Source: Cyanoderma ruficeps (Eukaryota; Chordata; Aves; Passeriformes; Timaliidae). From it: a DNA stretch of 64,000 nt. The stretch is taken from positions 5,872,867 through 5,936,866 of the forward strand of contig VZDJ01000033.1 of the NCBI GenBank assembly GCA_008694505.1, given 5' to 3'. The notes under the pieces were generated by a model. That model did no database searches. It had not been told where the DNA came from and was given only the letters and a program-made list of their open reading frames with translations. Within the stretch, counting starts at the first letter, position 1. The number at the start of each line of letters is the position of its first letter. Below, piece after piece: positions 13,501 to 28,500 of this stretch. The translations under genes and the position numbers were made by a program.

Positions 13501-16500
13501 ACTTCTCACACAGCCAAAATGATGCAATGTTTAGAAGTGACCATGGACAAAGTTTGACAAAACTTTAAAAAAAAATCCCCTCAAAAGTTGATGTTTGCAC
13601 GGGCTAGTTCTTACTACACACCAGAACTAAAAGTACCCCAGGTGCCCTCAGAAAGTACTTGACCCCTTCTGCCCTTCTGTGATCCAGGATTAACTAAAGA
13701 CAATGCAGTCAGAAATAATCTCAGGGTTCCTTTCCCACACACTGGCTGCCTGGAGCAGAGGGCAAGGGAAGAATACTCCTCAGCAGCATATTTGATCAAC
13801 CAGAAAAGTAGCTAACCTGGAATCCAGGTCATTCTGCCTTCCCTGACATCTCCCCTACCTTGGTTACACCCACAGGACAACAGTTTTGTTACACCTTCTC
13901 TACTGAAACATAAAACCAATCAAGTCTTTCTTTACCTGAAGCTCAATGAAAAGTACTTGACTCTGGAAAGACAAATTCTCTAAGGGTTGGGACTCTGCTC
14001 CCTCAAGCCTTCCCAAATATGAAAACAGACATGGAATAACATCAAGGCTTGTGCTTGTGCAACACCACCAAGTTCAGCAGAACAACTCTAGTAAATGTTG
14101 CTCAGAGTTACATTTTGGGGACCTGAAATAACATTCAGCTATTGATTGTTCAAATGATTAAATAGATAAATATCTCATCTCCATTGCACAGGAAGTAGGA
14201 CTTGCCTACATATTTTAGAAAGCTAGATGCACCTCAAAGATTATCACTGAGGTTGTGAATCATGCAGCTAATCCAGTGAGCCAAGCACCCCCTTCTGCAT
14301 ATCTGGCCTTGAGCAGGTAGGCAAGATTGTACATAGGCTCTCAAAAATTATTTGTGTGGAGTAAGAAAGAAAAGAAGTGGAATTCCATGTGTCAATCACA
14401 AAGACAATGTACTTCTTAATTCCTTCCAAGGTCAAATGGCCTGAAATGAGCTATTTCTCGGAATTCAAGGGCTGGGCATTGTTAAGTCACTGACTGCATG
14501 CACCCAAGAAACACAGATCTCACATTTTTCAACACTAAGCAATTCCATCTGCTTAAAATTAAACAGAAGCAAGAATTCTGACACACATTTTAACTGTTCC
14601 ATTGAACCTACAGGCCAGTACAGTGCAATTAACACACAGGAGCAGGGGGCTGTGTAGGGGTGTAAGATGGAAGGCTACAATGCACACCTGGCCAGCAGAT
14701 AAAAGTCTGGAAATTAACTGTAAAAATTGAATATCTAATTTCCATGGTATGGCTGGGATGTATCTGGGTTATCTGGACAGTTTCATTATTAGGATTCCAG
14801 AGAAATCATTCCCCTTCCCATCAAATCCATCATTTATCAGCCTCCTCTGCCCTTCTCAAAGGATTTTATTTTTTCCCCATGTTGCAGGCCAACCCACTAC
14901 TCAAACGAAGCAATGAAAGTAAATTAAAACCATTTTGGAAACACACATCCCTGACTGACCCCCAAATGCAGAAAGTTTGATAGCAAAGGGTCAATAACTC
15001 CTGAATGTTAAAGGGGCCATCACTTTAGCTCAGCAGAGGCCAAAGGATTTCTGGCTGGATTAACCACAGGGACACTGTGTTACCTTGCAAGTATGAGCTC
15101 CTAGAGGAGGAATCACTGAGGTGGTTGGAACAAGGCAAAGCTTCAGTGCCTTCCTTCTTCCCTCACTCTTTTGTCTGCTCCCAAATACTACAACACATTT
15201 AATTCCACAGCCTCAAACATGGATTTGTGCTGAAGCAGCTTCCATAAGGAAAAAAATGCTGCTGTTGCTGTGAGCTGGCCCAAGCAAATCCCTTTGCAAA
15301 CATTTGGAAGGATGCTGGTTTTCCACAAGGCCCACATGGCCCAGCACGTGCAGCCACAGGGCAGTGCCCAGCTCCCAGCAGTGAGCTGCCACTGCCAGCA
15401 AGCCCTGCTCCCTGTCCCAGGGCAGAACAGTTCTGGAACACACACATCCTGACCAGGGTGCAGCACAACGTGGGGGTTTGTGAAGGGAAGAAATTCCAAA
15501 GAAGAAAGAGGTTTGCAGGGGAGATGGGTTGGGAGAATGGAATTGTTGCCCCCAGTTTGCAGGTGTTGTAAGGAGAAATGAGAGCAGAGAATTGGAGTGT
15601 CAATTTGGAACAAAGCTAAAGAGGAAGATGAGGGAGAAGGATTCAGCTTGGATTCCTCAGCTGTGCAGTACCAGGTGCCTGTGCAGAACAGATGCCAAGA
15701 TGCACACTGGAATGAACTGTACATTACACTTTCTTGCACAATAATACAGGAGGGATGGGCCTTTGTCTCAGCCAACATGTAGATTTTTTATCTATCATTA
15801 CCTGGAAACAAAGGAAAACGAGGAAACTATTTTTTAAATTTAAAAAAACAGTCAGGAGAACTTGGTGCTTTGCAATCTTTGGTGCAACAGATTTTGTGCT
15901 ACCTTTTATATCAGAAAATACAACCAGGCTAGACCTACATGAGAAAACCTTTTGAATAGAGACCTGTTTAAGCAGCTGTTGTGGCTAGCACAAAAAGAAT
16001 TTTTCTGTGTTTCCAGGGTGGTTGAAGCAGGACACAGCTCACCTTCAGAACGATGCAGGGATCGTCCGTCCGTATTGCTCCGGCTCTGCACATGGAAGTA
16101 AGGCTGCAACAACACAACAACACAGTCACCTGCCACGGCTTTGATGCACTTCAGCTGCTGCAAAACACCTGCCCTAATGAAACATCCTCTCCTGTTTGAT
16201 TTAAATACATCAGAGCTTACTAGGCTTGGGCACACAAACCCCTACAGGTGCACTTTCAGGCAGGTTTGCAATGCAGGACCCCTAGCTGGAGCACTGATCA
16301 ATAACAAAAGTCACAGCACCACCCTGACTGAGCCCCAGACCCAAAAGGAACGACCTGCACTACCATAAAGGTGCCACACACCCAGACCTTCCTGCAAGTA
16401 CCTGCCCCTGGGCTGTGCAGTCATCAGGAGAGAACCAGCACAGGAACACAGCCTGACAGCTCAGACACCCAGGCCCTGCCCCAGGCCAGGAGAGGTGAAC

Positions 16501-19500
16501 TGCTGTGCTGCCTGTCCACAGGCAGGTTTTACACTCTGCAGGAACCAGCACACCCTCACTAATGATGAACCCAGCCAAGGCTCTGACACTGCACCAAGCC
16601 AGAATTTGTTCTTATTAGACAACAGCTCACAGTGGGTATGACAACCACAAAGTCCCACCAGCACACAGTATCAAATTCCAAGTTCTTTGTTAATGTACTT
16701 GTGAAGTGCCCCAAACTACCAGAAATGCAAAATAGTTCACCCACCAAAATAAGTGTTTTACTTTGAAGTGGTTTTGTTTTTACCCGCTCTACTACAAGGC
16801 AGTGAAATGGAGCTGCAGGGGAACTGCTGTGCACCAGCATCTCTTGTTTTGGCTTCTGAACTAACCTTTGAAACTGGCTTTTATCATGCCACAGTGGAGG
16901 TTAAAAAATATAACTATATTTCAGTAAAGGTAACTTAAAACTAACATGTTTGGACCCTCAGCTGAGCAGGCTGCAGCTGCACACAGGGTCAATCACAACT
17001 GCTCAGCTAAGGAGCAGCAATATGCTCATAAAACCATGGTGTGTTTCACCACATCCCTGAGCTCCTTCCAAGGGCCCACAGTGAGTTCCTTCACCTCTTT
17101 GAGGGAACAACACTGAGCCTCATTCTGAATCCAGCCACAGCTACAAATCCTACAATCAGAACTCTCTTGATATATTATTTCTCAGAAACTAAGAGATAAG
17201 ACTTGAATGTTAGCACAGAGATCATCTACTAAACTTTTACTGCCCAAGCCTTGCAGCTGACAGCAGGAAACTCATTTTCACACCTGCACAATCAGGAGAA
17301 AAGCACTCATCCTGCAGCTGCCATTTAGTCCAGCAAGACCCTGTTTGCCAGGCAAAGTAGCTCTACTTCAGTAATGAAAGAAAACAATTTTTGACTTCAG
17401 GTAATATACGTTTGGCTTAGCTGGAAGCAATTCTGATGATTTTAGCAGGAAAGGTTACTGCTCCACTCGTAGCTGCAGAGCACTCTCCCAAAGGGCATCC
17501 TGCTCTTCCCTCTGTCCCAATACTGCTGCTCAAGGGAAGGATCTTTGCTCCATTTCAATCAAGAGGCATTACCCTGAGTCTTCCAAGTCTACTTCAATTG
17601 TTGAGTGAAAAGAAAGGGAAATTCTCAAAGTAGTCTTGTATGCCAGACTGGATTCAAATAGAAATTTTAGAGAAGGTTCAAAAGGAAAAAACCCTTCTAG
17701 ATCTGTACTCCAAGGAATCTAATGAAAAATCAGAAGAACTGCAGATTAACTGACAGAAGCTGGCAAGGTAAGAATGAAATGTGATTTACAAGCAGAAAAA
17801 AAGGATGATCTGTGACAATTTCACCTACTACTCTCACTAGGAAAAAGGAAGAGAGAGTCTGACTTGGAGGCAATCAGGTAGAGGACAGACCTATAGAAGA
17901 AAAACCAGCAGGGCTTTGCAAACTCCAGGACTGCTGTAAAACTGGGAGCCCTAAAATGGATGAGTGTCTGTGGACTAATTAGAAACCCAATCTGAAATTC
18001 AATATCCTGGTTTGTCTGCCATTTTCTTGCAATTTTCTTTTGCTGCTTTTCACCACATCACTTTCTTTCATGCTTTCAAAGGTCCAGCTGAGCCAAAGTA
18101 CTGCAAAGCAACAGCAAAAGATGGCTGGTGTACCCAGTTCCTTCAAGAACATCAGTAGAATTGGGAATGTCCATCTTAGAACAATTATTTTAACTCCAGC
18201 CTGTCTTTATGACTTGTCAACTGTTTTATATCTCAAGATTAGTTAAAAAAAAAACCCTTTCAAGTATGTCATTCTCTATGTATTTTCTGACTTCTCAAAG
18301 AAATACATAAATCAATCAGAACAGAGACTGCTACGGTGCAATTAATTAAACTTGACTTCTTCACTAAGAATTGCCTAACAAAACCAGTAAAACCAGACTG
18401 CCTGGACCAATTGTAGCTGGAAAGGAGGCTGGGAGACAACCCAGCCATACTCCTACATGGAGTGGGATTACCCAAGGACCCCCCTCATACACATGCACAT
18501 CACTGAAACTGCTTCCATGAATGAGTGAGGGCATCACAACCTGGCAGCATGAGCAGAGTGTTGCAGATCCCACCTACCCCACCTGTTCCTCATCCAGAAT
18601 CACTGACACAAGTGGCTGTGAAATTGTTCAGTGAACTCAGAGAACTCCCTACTCCTTGTCAAAGAAAGCCATCAAAAACTAAAAGAACAATCAAACAACA
18701 CATTGGCGACCAAACTCCTGAGTTAAACTTAATTTTAATAGTTTATAGCAATGATAGAGATTTTATCTCCTTAACCCCCTGGAGTGATTTATTTCATTGC
18801 AATCAATACAAGAAAAGGAAAATGGTCCTAAAGGGTGTCAATCCCAGCTTATGGAGTGAGCATACCCAAGGTGCTGCTATTATGGAACTGGGTCACATCT
18901 TGTCACTGGGTAGGAAGTCGTTATGAATATGAACACACAAATATGCCCACACCACCAGGGAAGGCTGAAGTACAAAATTAATTAATAACATTAATTCTCC
19001 TGTATGACTACAAGAAGCCTGAAGAAAAATCTATTTTATTTAAAACAGTTGGGTAGAGGGACTAATTCTGCTCTCCCATCACCTTGGTGCACAGCCTCCA
19101 ACACAGCACAACTACTAAGGATGGGAACTCAGGGCTGTGCTCTGCCTGTTCAAAGCAAAACTTATAAAATCCAAGATACAGTGGAAACCCATATGGCTGA
19201 ACACACATTCCTCACAAAACTGCTGCCCAGCAATATTTTTCCCTGTTTATGTACAATAAAGAGTGGAAGTTGTAATATAAAATGGGGTGAGAGCCACTTG
19301 TTCAAGGACATAGATAATGCAAACAGTATCTCTAATTATTCCTAAGATTTTACATCCCATATTACTTTGGAACAAGGAAGAAGGGAGCAGTTGAACAGTA
19401 AGGATTAAATTCCTTGTTATTTCCCCAGTTGCTGAAGACAATTACCATTTGGCTGATGTGAGCTGCATTTCAATGGGCTTGTCCCTTTGTAACATCTTCA

Positions 19501-22500
19501 CAAAAACCTGTGGTAACAATTCTCCATCAACAGACACTGCAAAGAGAGAGAGCTCCAAGTCATTCTCATCCAGTCAGGCAAGCAGTGAGTGTCAAACCAG
19601 CAGCAGCATTGCACTCACCATTGACCAGAGTCATGGATACCTGGGGGTTTTCAAAGGCTAGGACTGAGAAGCATTTCAATGCCTGCATTCGGACCTGGGT
19701 AAAAACATAATAATATGAAATATTAATACTGACTTCAAAGCAAAACTGGGCTATACTGCTGGATAGGCTTGTAGAAAACAATGCTCTATAATCAACAAGA
19801 AATGGGGATGGAGAATAAAAGGCAGGTGGAAACATCTAACTCACACCCTGACTTTTGTCATCTCCCTGTTGGAACTATCCTTCTGTGGGAGATGTTGTAA
19901 ACTCTGTGAAGAAAACCAGCAAGGTTAAAACTTGGGAACTAAACAGGCAAATACTGGTCTTATTTGTAATGCCTAACATGTGTAAAAAACAACAGAAGAA
20001 CAGAAGCACATAACAACAGTTCTTTTACTTTTCAGGACTCATAAGTACATTAGAGAATCAGAAATATGTACCCTTGAGATTTCTATCTCAAAATCCTTTA
20101 AAGGTGGGCTTAATAAAATGTCTAAAGACAACCATCCAACTGAAGTGATTCCAAACTAATCTTAAAACAAATATACACCGTAAGTTTTACTGCCATTACA
20201 CAGCTTCAGGTACCATCTGGATGAAGAGGATAGACAAATTTCTTCATCTTGGCTCCTCCTTCTTCAGACTGAAGTCTTGATTTAATCAATGTTTCATGGC
20301 TGCCTAGTTTCTGATATCTTTTAACTTCTTTTCTGACACAGGGAAGATCAAACATTATCATGTTCCCAGATCACAGAACCTAGATTAGCTCAGATATTAG
20401 TCTTTGACTTGCCCTTCTACAGCTGCACATATTTAAACTGTGTTCTTGTCTTCTCAAGTGGAAGGACTGAGAAGGAGCTGACCCTCCTGGCCACCAAGTT
20501 ACAGGCAGAGTGTGATGTTTATCCTCTGAGGTGGTGCTTTCAGATGGTCCAGGATGGACTTCCAAAACATAACAGAGAAGGTAGCTGAGACTCAGGAATT
20601 CAGGGAGCACAACACAGAGGCAGCTGGTGGCCTTTACACATTCCACAACCATCTATTTTTACAGGTATGACTTCCTTTTTAGGACAGACCACATTTGCTT
20701 CTCTTCAGCTTAACTTCTTATTCTCATTTATTGTTCAACAGATTAGACCACTTGGGTTGCCAAGTGCCTGTTCCTCTTTGGAGCAATGCTAGGCAGCCCT
20801 GTTTTCAGTCTTGCTGCTTTAACTTTACAGTACAATAGCTCTGCCTTTGACAGAATATGACAGGAAAAAGCAAGTGTTATTCTACAAATATACATTGTAC
20901 CTGTTCATAGCTTTGGTTCACAGGCACAGACATGGTTTTTGTAATCTCCATTTGAATTCCTTTCATAAACACATGTTAAACATAGAGCAGTTGTAACGTC
21001 TTACTTTGTAGGAGGTGGAGACCAACAGATGTGCGATGCTCTGAACAGCTCCACGGTTAAATAAGATTGTCTGGTGATCTGGGCCCTTCAAAGGAAACAT
21101 AACACAGGGTTTTTAAAACAACATGTAAGAGGTTTCCACTATCAGCAATTCATTTTTAAATATTTAAGATATATTTCCTAACATTTACTTTATAATCAGC
21201 TAGCATAACAATTTTTTTTATATATATAAACAACTTCAACTCATATTTTTATGGCATTTGTCCTGTTCTGGTAATCATTTCCACTCTCTCCTTCAATAGG
21301 CAATGATATTAGATCTCACAAATGAAGAAACATGGATAGAGAACTTCTGTTTCTACTCTTCCTACTGGAAACAACTGAAAGCTCCCGATTTTCTCTACAA
21401 ATCACATAAAAGATCACTCATCACTAATGTCTTCCTCATGGTTAATTTTAAGCATTTTCAACAATTCTAACTGCAGAAGGGAAGGGATTTCTTCTAAAAC
21501 TGGTTCCAGACAGAATGGCAGTGCTTTGAGAGGAGATTCACATTTTCCTCCAATTTTTTATTACTTTAGTTTCAAGCATATTTGGCCATAAATCCGGCCA
21601 GCCATCACCTATTTATTGACTTCAAGATCTAAGTTGGCAGTGGCTGATATGTCAGTATTTTTTCCAAAACAGCCTTTGGCACTAAACACAAATACTAAAC
21701 TTTGCAGGAGAAAGGCCTCAGAACTTCTGTAGCACGACAAGGCTCGATGAGGTTGAAAAAAACACCATAAAATCTCAATACCTGCAGCCCTCAGCAGCCT
21801 CTTGCCAAAGCTGATCTGTGATTTGCAAACCTCTCTTTAAAAGCAGGTTCATAGCTGTGGTCATGTCTGCATTAAGCACGGGCTATGCACATTTAAATTC
21901 AGCTTATAGGATGTCACAGCATTTTATCATCACTCAGGTGCATTTCCTTGACTAATCTGCAAGTGAATAAAGTCTCTTCACTCCTTAATCTCTTGTTCAA
22001 ACCCAGCTGAATTTATGGCACCTCTGACACCCTGGTAGGCATCAGTGACACATTATCTTCAAATCTGAGATACAGCTGAAATCAGACTCCTTTTGCAGCC
22101 AAAAGAACATTTTTAGAGTATCTCTTACCTCTAAGAAAAAAGCATAAAATTACTTTCAGATGTAACATATCTGGTGCTTTAAGAGATGCTTCAGCTGCTA
22201 CTGCCACCAAGAGCTTTCTATCAAAAAATGCAATTAGAACAGCATGGTTGAAGGAGGAAAACCACTTACATTGGCACACAGAAGTGGCTGAGGCAATGAG
22301 TTAAAGCCGCAGCTATGCCAGTGTTGGAGCTGAAGAACAGATATTGAAATATGTGAAAAAAATGAATGAGTTTAAAGTAAAAGAAATCATACTGCCCTAG
22401 ATTTAGTAATTCCCAAGTATTAGTGACTCCTCCATGGGATGCAGGTGGCAGAATCTGTGCAAGCAGGACAGATGCCTGTACAGAGATGACACCTGGGTGT

Positions 22501-25500
22501 ATCTGAGTTGCACAACTGGAAATATTTAATCTGTACATGCTGTGTTTGCACGCACCAACCAGCACAACCAGGTAAGCACTAAGCCATAAAGAGGGACAGC
22601 TGTAAATATAAAGGTGACAACTTGAGAATATGATGAAGCATTTCCAAGCAGCTCAGGCCCCAGTTTAACAGCAAGGCTGCCTGGTTTTGCTCCACCTTGG
22701 GTACAGTGACAGAGTTCCACTCTTCTGACAGTGAACTTGTTCTCCAAATATGAATGACTGACATATTTCAGGAATAGACATCACTTCTTGCACAATGTGC
22801 CATCATAAAATGCCAATTTTCAAGGAAACATTAGGGTAGCACAATGGAACAACTCACTCCACAATGACCAGCAAGCACCTAAGTGCCTTTGTCCCTTGGT
22901 GCAGGAATCCAGCAGCAGCCTAAGGTCACCCAAGAGAACAGGCCTGGGGGAAGCTGCCTTGATTTCAGGCTTTATCTCAGACCCTTCCCAGACATGTGAC
23001 TTTAATTTTCAACTGGCAGTCAAATTATTACTTATGCAGAGATGTCACCACTTGCAAATATAAGTTCCAGAAGTTTGGGGGTTTTTTAATTATTCATAAA
23101 CCATGTGTTTCCAAGCATATACCTAAACTCTCTAGTTTGACCATTAAAAAAGTAAAATGTACCTGCTCACACTACTTGCTCTGAAAACTAATGAAGTGAG
23201 ATAGAGAGACTCTTAAAAAGAAACTTTTGACTTGCATTTTTACATCCCAGGTACATCAGCCTGATTTCAGTTTACTTATTTGCTTCTATGTTGTTAGAAT
23301 CCCAGGTCTGTATGTTAAGAACTGCATCTGCTCCCCTGTAAATCAACACTTTCCCTTGCTCAGGATGGCTCTTTCTCCAGGGGCAATGCTCCCCTGCCAT
23401 TCATTTTAACTCTAAACATGCAGGGAGAAGCAGCAAAAGAGAGCAGCAAAAGCAGAAACCAGCAGCAATATGCTAGGAACCCAAAAGATGGATTCCCTAG
23501 CTCAAGAGAACTGTTCTGAGCTTTTCCAGGGAAACAGGAGAGGGCAAGGCAGAAACCTGAGAAGCCACCAAAAGATACTGGAAAGGCAGAGAAAGAAATG
23601 GCTACACCAGATGTGAGCAGAGAACAGTGCAGGGACAAGGAGGGCAGGAGCTGTGATAAGTCACTATTAGTTCAATTAATACATCGACTAAGATGAGGAA
23701 AAAGAGAAATAAAAGCATCAGTGCCTCTTAGAACATATGCTAAGCCTTACCTAAATATGAAGGTTTCTTTATTTATAGTAACTTACTGCTTCAGGGAAAA
23801 AAGTAAAAAAGGTTCTCTCCGTCAGGGCCTTTTGGAGGAAGATGGAGTCTTCACTTAAGTGCAGTGAATACTGAAACTTTCAGTATATGTATATATATAT
23901 ATATTTTTTCAATTATAAGAACCTACTTTGCCTACTCATTGAAGTGAAAAAATCCCCTGCAAATTTGTCTTAATTGTATTAGATGTACTTTGTTCTGTCT
24001 GAAAATACAATAATTGACATTATAAACCTGAAATGCCAAAACTAAACAAAAAAGAAGGAAGGGGACATTTTTGCTGAACAGTTGCATTTGTCTGGGCAAG
24101 AGAATGAGTTCTTGATCAATTTAACATTTGTGATGATCTGTTTACTCAACCTCAGATATTTTTCTTTGTTATGCAGCTGTTTATTCTGCAAATGCCACCA
24201 TTTCCTAACACTCATACCCACCACCCTGTCTTTCTTGTGCAGCCCAGTTTCTCTCTGTTTACACAGCCAACAACTCCTTTCCAATAACCTGATTTTTTCT
24301 AGACATTCCCTGTAAAATTTGAGAGAGATTTTGGGGGGGGAGGGGGGTGGGGGGTGGAGGAGGCACTCAAAACAGAATGGTGAGTTCAGAAGACCCTCCT
24401 CACTTGTGAAGTGATTGTGCATTTATGCTGGAAACAACATTTCAGATATGCAAGCCACCCGGAATTGCTGGAGGTGCAAGGAAATAACTCCTCTGGAAAA
24501 GGATGACGATAACTGTTTCTGTTCTCTCCCAGCCAACGGGGTTTATATTCCCAGAGCCAATCCCTGATTGTATAAACTGACTCTTCTACCATCCTATAAT
24601 TAGTCCTGGGTTATTTTCCTTCTAGGCCAACATGGCCTGATTTTTCACCTGTTCCAGCTCCTCAGCTTGTTACGGAGACTTTCAAGGGCCACTAAAACAG
24701 GAGGTGCCTCAATGATGCATTTTTGTTCCTAATATACCGATTTTTTTCCACTATTAGGTATATATGTGAACTTCCATGGTCCAGTGTAGGATTTTGTTTT
24801 CATGCTTTCTTTAAACAGTTCTCTAAATATTAGCAGCTGAGTTCTATCTTTATATCACACTAACTAGACAGTTTTCAGTCCTCACCTTCACTTAGCAGGA
24901 GAAATGCAATGGGATGAGTGTACATAAACAACAGTCAAGGCAGAAGAATATAGATACTTAACAAAGGAATAACTCACAGTTCCAGAGGACTCATTGTAAG
25001 TGATAAGGTAGAAAGATATTATTCAAGGTAAATACAAATTCATAAACGTAGGAACTTTCTCATTTGTTAGTACACAATCTGTGATCCTTTAGTTTTAAAC
25101 TGTTGCTAAAAGGGAAAGATGCTGTAAAAAGCTCATTTCCTACCCTGAATTATTTTGATACAGTTATTGTATAACTCACTGGTACAGTAACTCCCAAAAA
25201 CCTGCAACAATAAAAACCAGGGCTGCTTAGAAACTTGGAGTGGGGGAAGGGAAACACAAACCTATGTTTGGGGTGGGGTTGCTGCTGGTTTTAAATAGGT
25301 TTTCTCATATCAACAGAATTGCATTACATAGCAGGAATGAACATGTATCTGGATGAACCTGTAATAGATAGAGCTCAGCTGGAAACAGCATTTCTTTTCC
25401 TCTCAACCAACAACATCTCTTAGAGAACAGTCTCTGTGTTTAAAACAGGTGAAAGCAGCTGCACAACCTCTGCAAAGAGATGCTCACACTATCCTGTGAC

Positions 25501-28500
25501 TTTCAGAGGAAAACCAGAAGTGTTCCAAGATTTACAGCACTAAAAGTAAAGACTGATACTTGCCCAGACTGTTGGTTTGTTTAGCAGCCAAAGCCTATAA
25601 ACTCCCATATTTGCACATTTTCTTGTACTGCAGAGCGTGATTTATTGAACCAAATAAATCTGCAGCAAATGCAGAGCAGTACCAGTTCAGTCATTGCTGG
25701 CCCAGAATTCCTGCCACAAAAAGCAGCACACACACACAGTTCTTACAGGTCAGAAACACAAGTTGCATAGAGAACACAAATTGTCTTTCTTACTTTGCAG
25801 CAGTGGGAGAAGATCTGACATATGTATTCTTGTGTGTATCGAGACCTACTGAGCAGTCCCATGAGGTGGGAGATAACTGTAGCATCCTGCAAATAAGTGA
25901 GAAAAGAAGAGAGTGTTTACACGGCATTTCAGCACAGCTTCTTGGCAGTTTGTTACTTAAAGGAGCACTCCTGATTCTGCACTCGGTGTTTTCCCTTGCA
26001 CCAAAACCTTCACGGATACAGGGCAAGATCATTAAAAGCAGTTCATTAAAAGCTGAAGGCGCGAATGACAGTGCTGAGCCAAATCCTCATGGAAAAGAAA
26101 TAAAGGGTCAGTGCCATTGGAATAAACAAGAATAACAAGAATAAAACTTCTGCATTTTGCCTCCAGAATATCTGGGATAAAACCAATAAAAGAATGGGGA
26201 GGAAAACATACTAAAATCAAACATGGGCACTGACAGGGATTAGTCCAGGAGTTGCCTCAGTGCTGTCTTACCACCAGTGTGGCTGACTTAGCTCTTCTGC
26301 CAGCTCTGAGTCCAAGGGAGCAGGGAGGGAACACAGAGCCAGCCTGGACAGGGCACAGTCCCCTGCAACTGGTTCATGGGGAGTCATCGTGTCCTTTGTC
26401 TTGCAGTCAAACACACACTGTAGATACTGCCAGAGTGTGTGACACTAGTGAGAGAGAATCCCAAATAAATCAGCAAAAGAAAATGCTTATACTCCAGTGG
26501 AAGGCTCCCTAAGCCAAGGCAGGGGGTTGGAACAAGATGATCTTTAAAAACCCTTGCAACCCAAACTTTCCCATGATTCTGTGGCAAGTTCTCTTCTGGA
26601 AACACATCCAGTTATTTATCTCTGTGGTGAGTTACAAAACTATAATGTTCTAAAGCTTTCAGTTACTTTTACCAGCATGTTTTAGTGGCAGGAACTACAG
26701 TGATATTAAGAGAAACAATGGGTATTTTAGTTTGGAAAGGAGTAAACTAAATTACTTCCATGAGATAAAGGGAGCAGAGCAAAGGGAAGGATTGAATGAG
26801 CCTTCCTTTCCAAAGCACATATGCTATATTGGCCCGAAAAATTTAAGTCAGACTCTGTTTCACCTGCACAATGATGCATTACTATCCCCTGGTTTAGAGA
26901 GAGGTGAACTGAAATTAGAGCAAAACCTTCCTGCACCTCAGCTCCCGTGACAGCACTGAAAGCAGCACCAGCCTGACTGTTCAGTGACTGGATCTTCACA
27001 GACACACTGCTTATGAGCAGTTTTATTTCCCAATTACCTGGGAAATTTCCCAGCACATGTTTTAATATTGTGAAAACAAACATGTACCAGTCTCCCGTAT
27101 TTGCACAAATATTTGAGATTACACAAAGCTTTGCAGTGTTTCTTTTTTTAAGCTTTTTATTTATGTATATACACAATTATCATACTAATTTTAGGAAGCT
27201 TTGCTGCTGACAACCCAGCCCTCTTATTCTCTACAGAAAACAATAGGACAAGAGAGCCAAGAAACAGACTGAGCATAAACCCAACTTGTTTCTACTGCTT
27301 GTTTCTCACCAACTGGAAAAGATCAACATGCAACAGCCTCATTTGGCGTCTCAACATCCAACAGAGAAAGTTATTTATAAAGACTTTCCCCCAGGTACAC
27401 CGGCCATATATATCCATGGTCATTTCACACTTATGTGCACAGGAAGACCAAGGGACTACCTATTTAAAGCAACATTCTCAGGGTTTGGCCACCAGCAGCT
27501 CCATCTGATCTGCCTTTACACGCAGCCCAGAGTCAAACTTCAGAACCCAAAGGCCAGCAAAGGACTATTTTGCTTGCAGTGCAATAGCAGACATTCAATC
27601 CCAGAATGGATCAGGTTGGAAGAACACAGCAGTCACCTGGTCCCACCTCCCTGCTCCAGCAGGGCCATCCCAAAGCACAGGGCACAGGATTGTGGCCAGA
27701 CTGGAATACCTCCAGCGAGGGAGACTCCACACCCTCTCTGGGTTGCCTGTTCCCAACTTTGTGAGTTAAAGCAAAACCAATTAACAGTACACCCAGGATT
27801 CCTCTGTGTTTTAACACATTTGACCCATTAAAACAGATTCTTGTCCTTTTCTGCAGCTCTTCAGCAGCTGAAGGCATCAAACCCCATCAAGTGCTCAACA
27901 CAGCATTGTATGGAGTGCCAAGAGGCTGCTTAGTTATAAAGTTCCCCAGAGACACAACCATCAAGAAGCCGGGAGAAAGGAAAAAGAGAAGAGAGACACC
28001 CCAGGATTCACAGGCAGGAATGTTTTAAAAAAGGAGCTTCAAATTGTAAGATGCAAGACCTGAAATCTCCTACAGGGAAATCTCTGACTATGAAACCTGA
28101 ATTATTTCAAAGGATTCAAACTGCAACTATTAAAGCAGCACATATTTGAATAAAATAATTATTCAGTTAAACTCTTTTAATCAACACAGATGAATGTGCA
28201 ACATCTCTCCATCTGTATCTAACACCGGGGAAGGAACCAACAAACACTTATTTCACATCCTCGCCAGTGACATTTTTGTGCAATGCTCCAGTTTCACCTA
28301 AAAATCAACAGCATTCATCACAGGAGTATTGATCATGGGAGTATGGATCATTGTATTGAGTATTCCAGCTGCAGTTTATAGATTGGAGATTTCTGGTAAA
28401 GATTTAAGTGGACAGAACTGAGCCTCAAACTGTTGGGAAGCTCTACGGTAGAGCTACAGAAAAGGGAATGAAATGGCACTTTGGGTAAGAGAAACTGACC

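Larger units (their letters stand above)
21086..25793 (-). other. ARMC8 intron 6
   Basis: 4.7 kb with short TA microsatellites (about 21211-21230 and 23884-23909) and a G-run of three blocks at 24333-24363 on the plus strand. No gene or transposon is recognised. Confidence 0.85.

Noticed and set aside
15188..15778. 196-codon open frame on the minus strand in intron 10
   Set aside because: No domain or homology recognised. Cys/Ser/Leu-rich composition is typical of translated noncoding DNA. No splice-compatible continuation to ARMC8 exons was found.
18525..18926. 133-codon plus-strand frame with CATTGGCGACC nearby, resembling a retroviral primer-binding region
   Set aside because: No LTR ends, gag or pol motifs or tRNA match that I could support. 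Single weak resemblance only.
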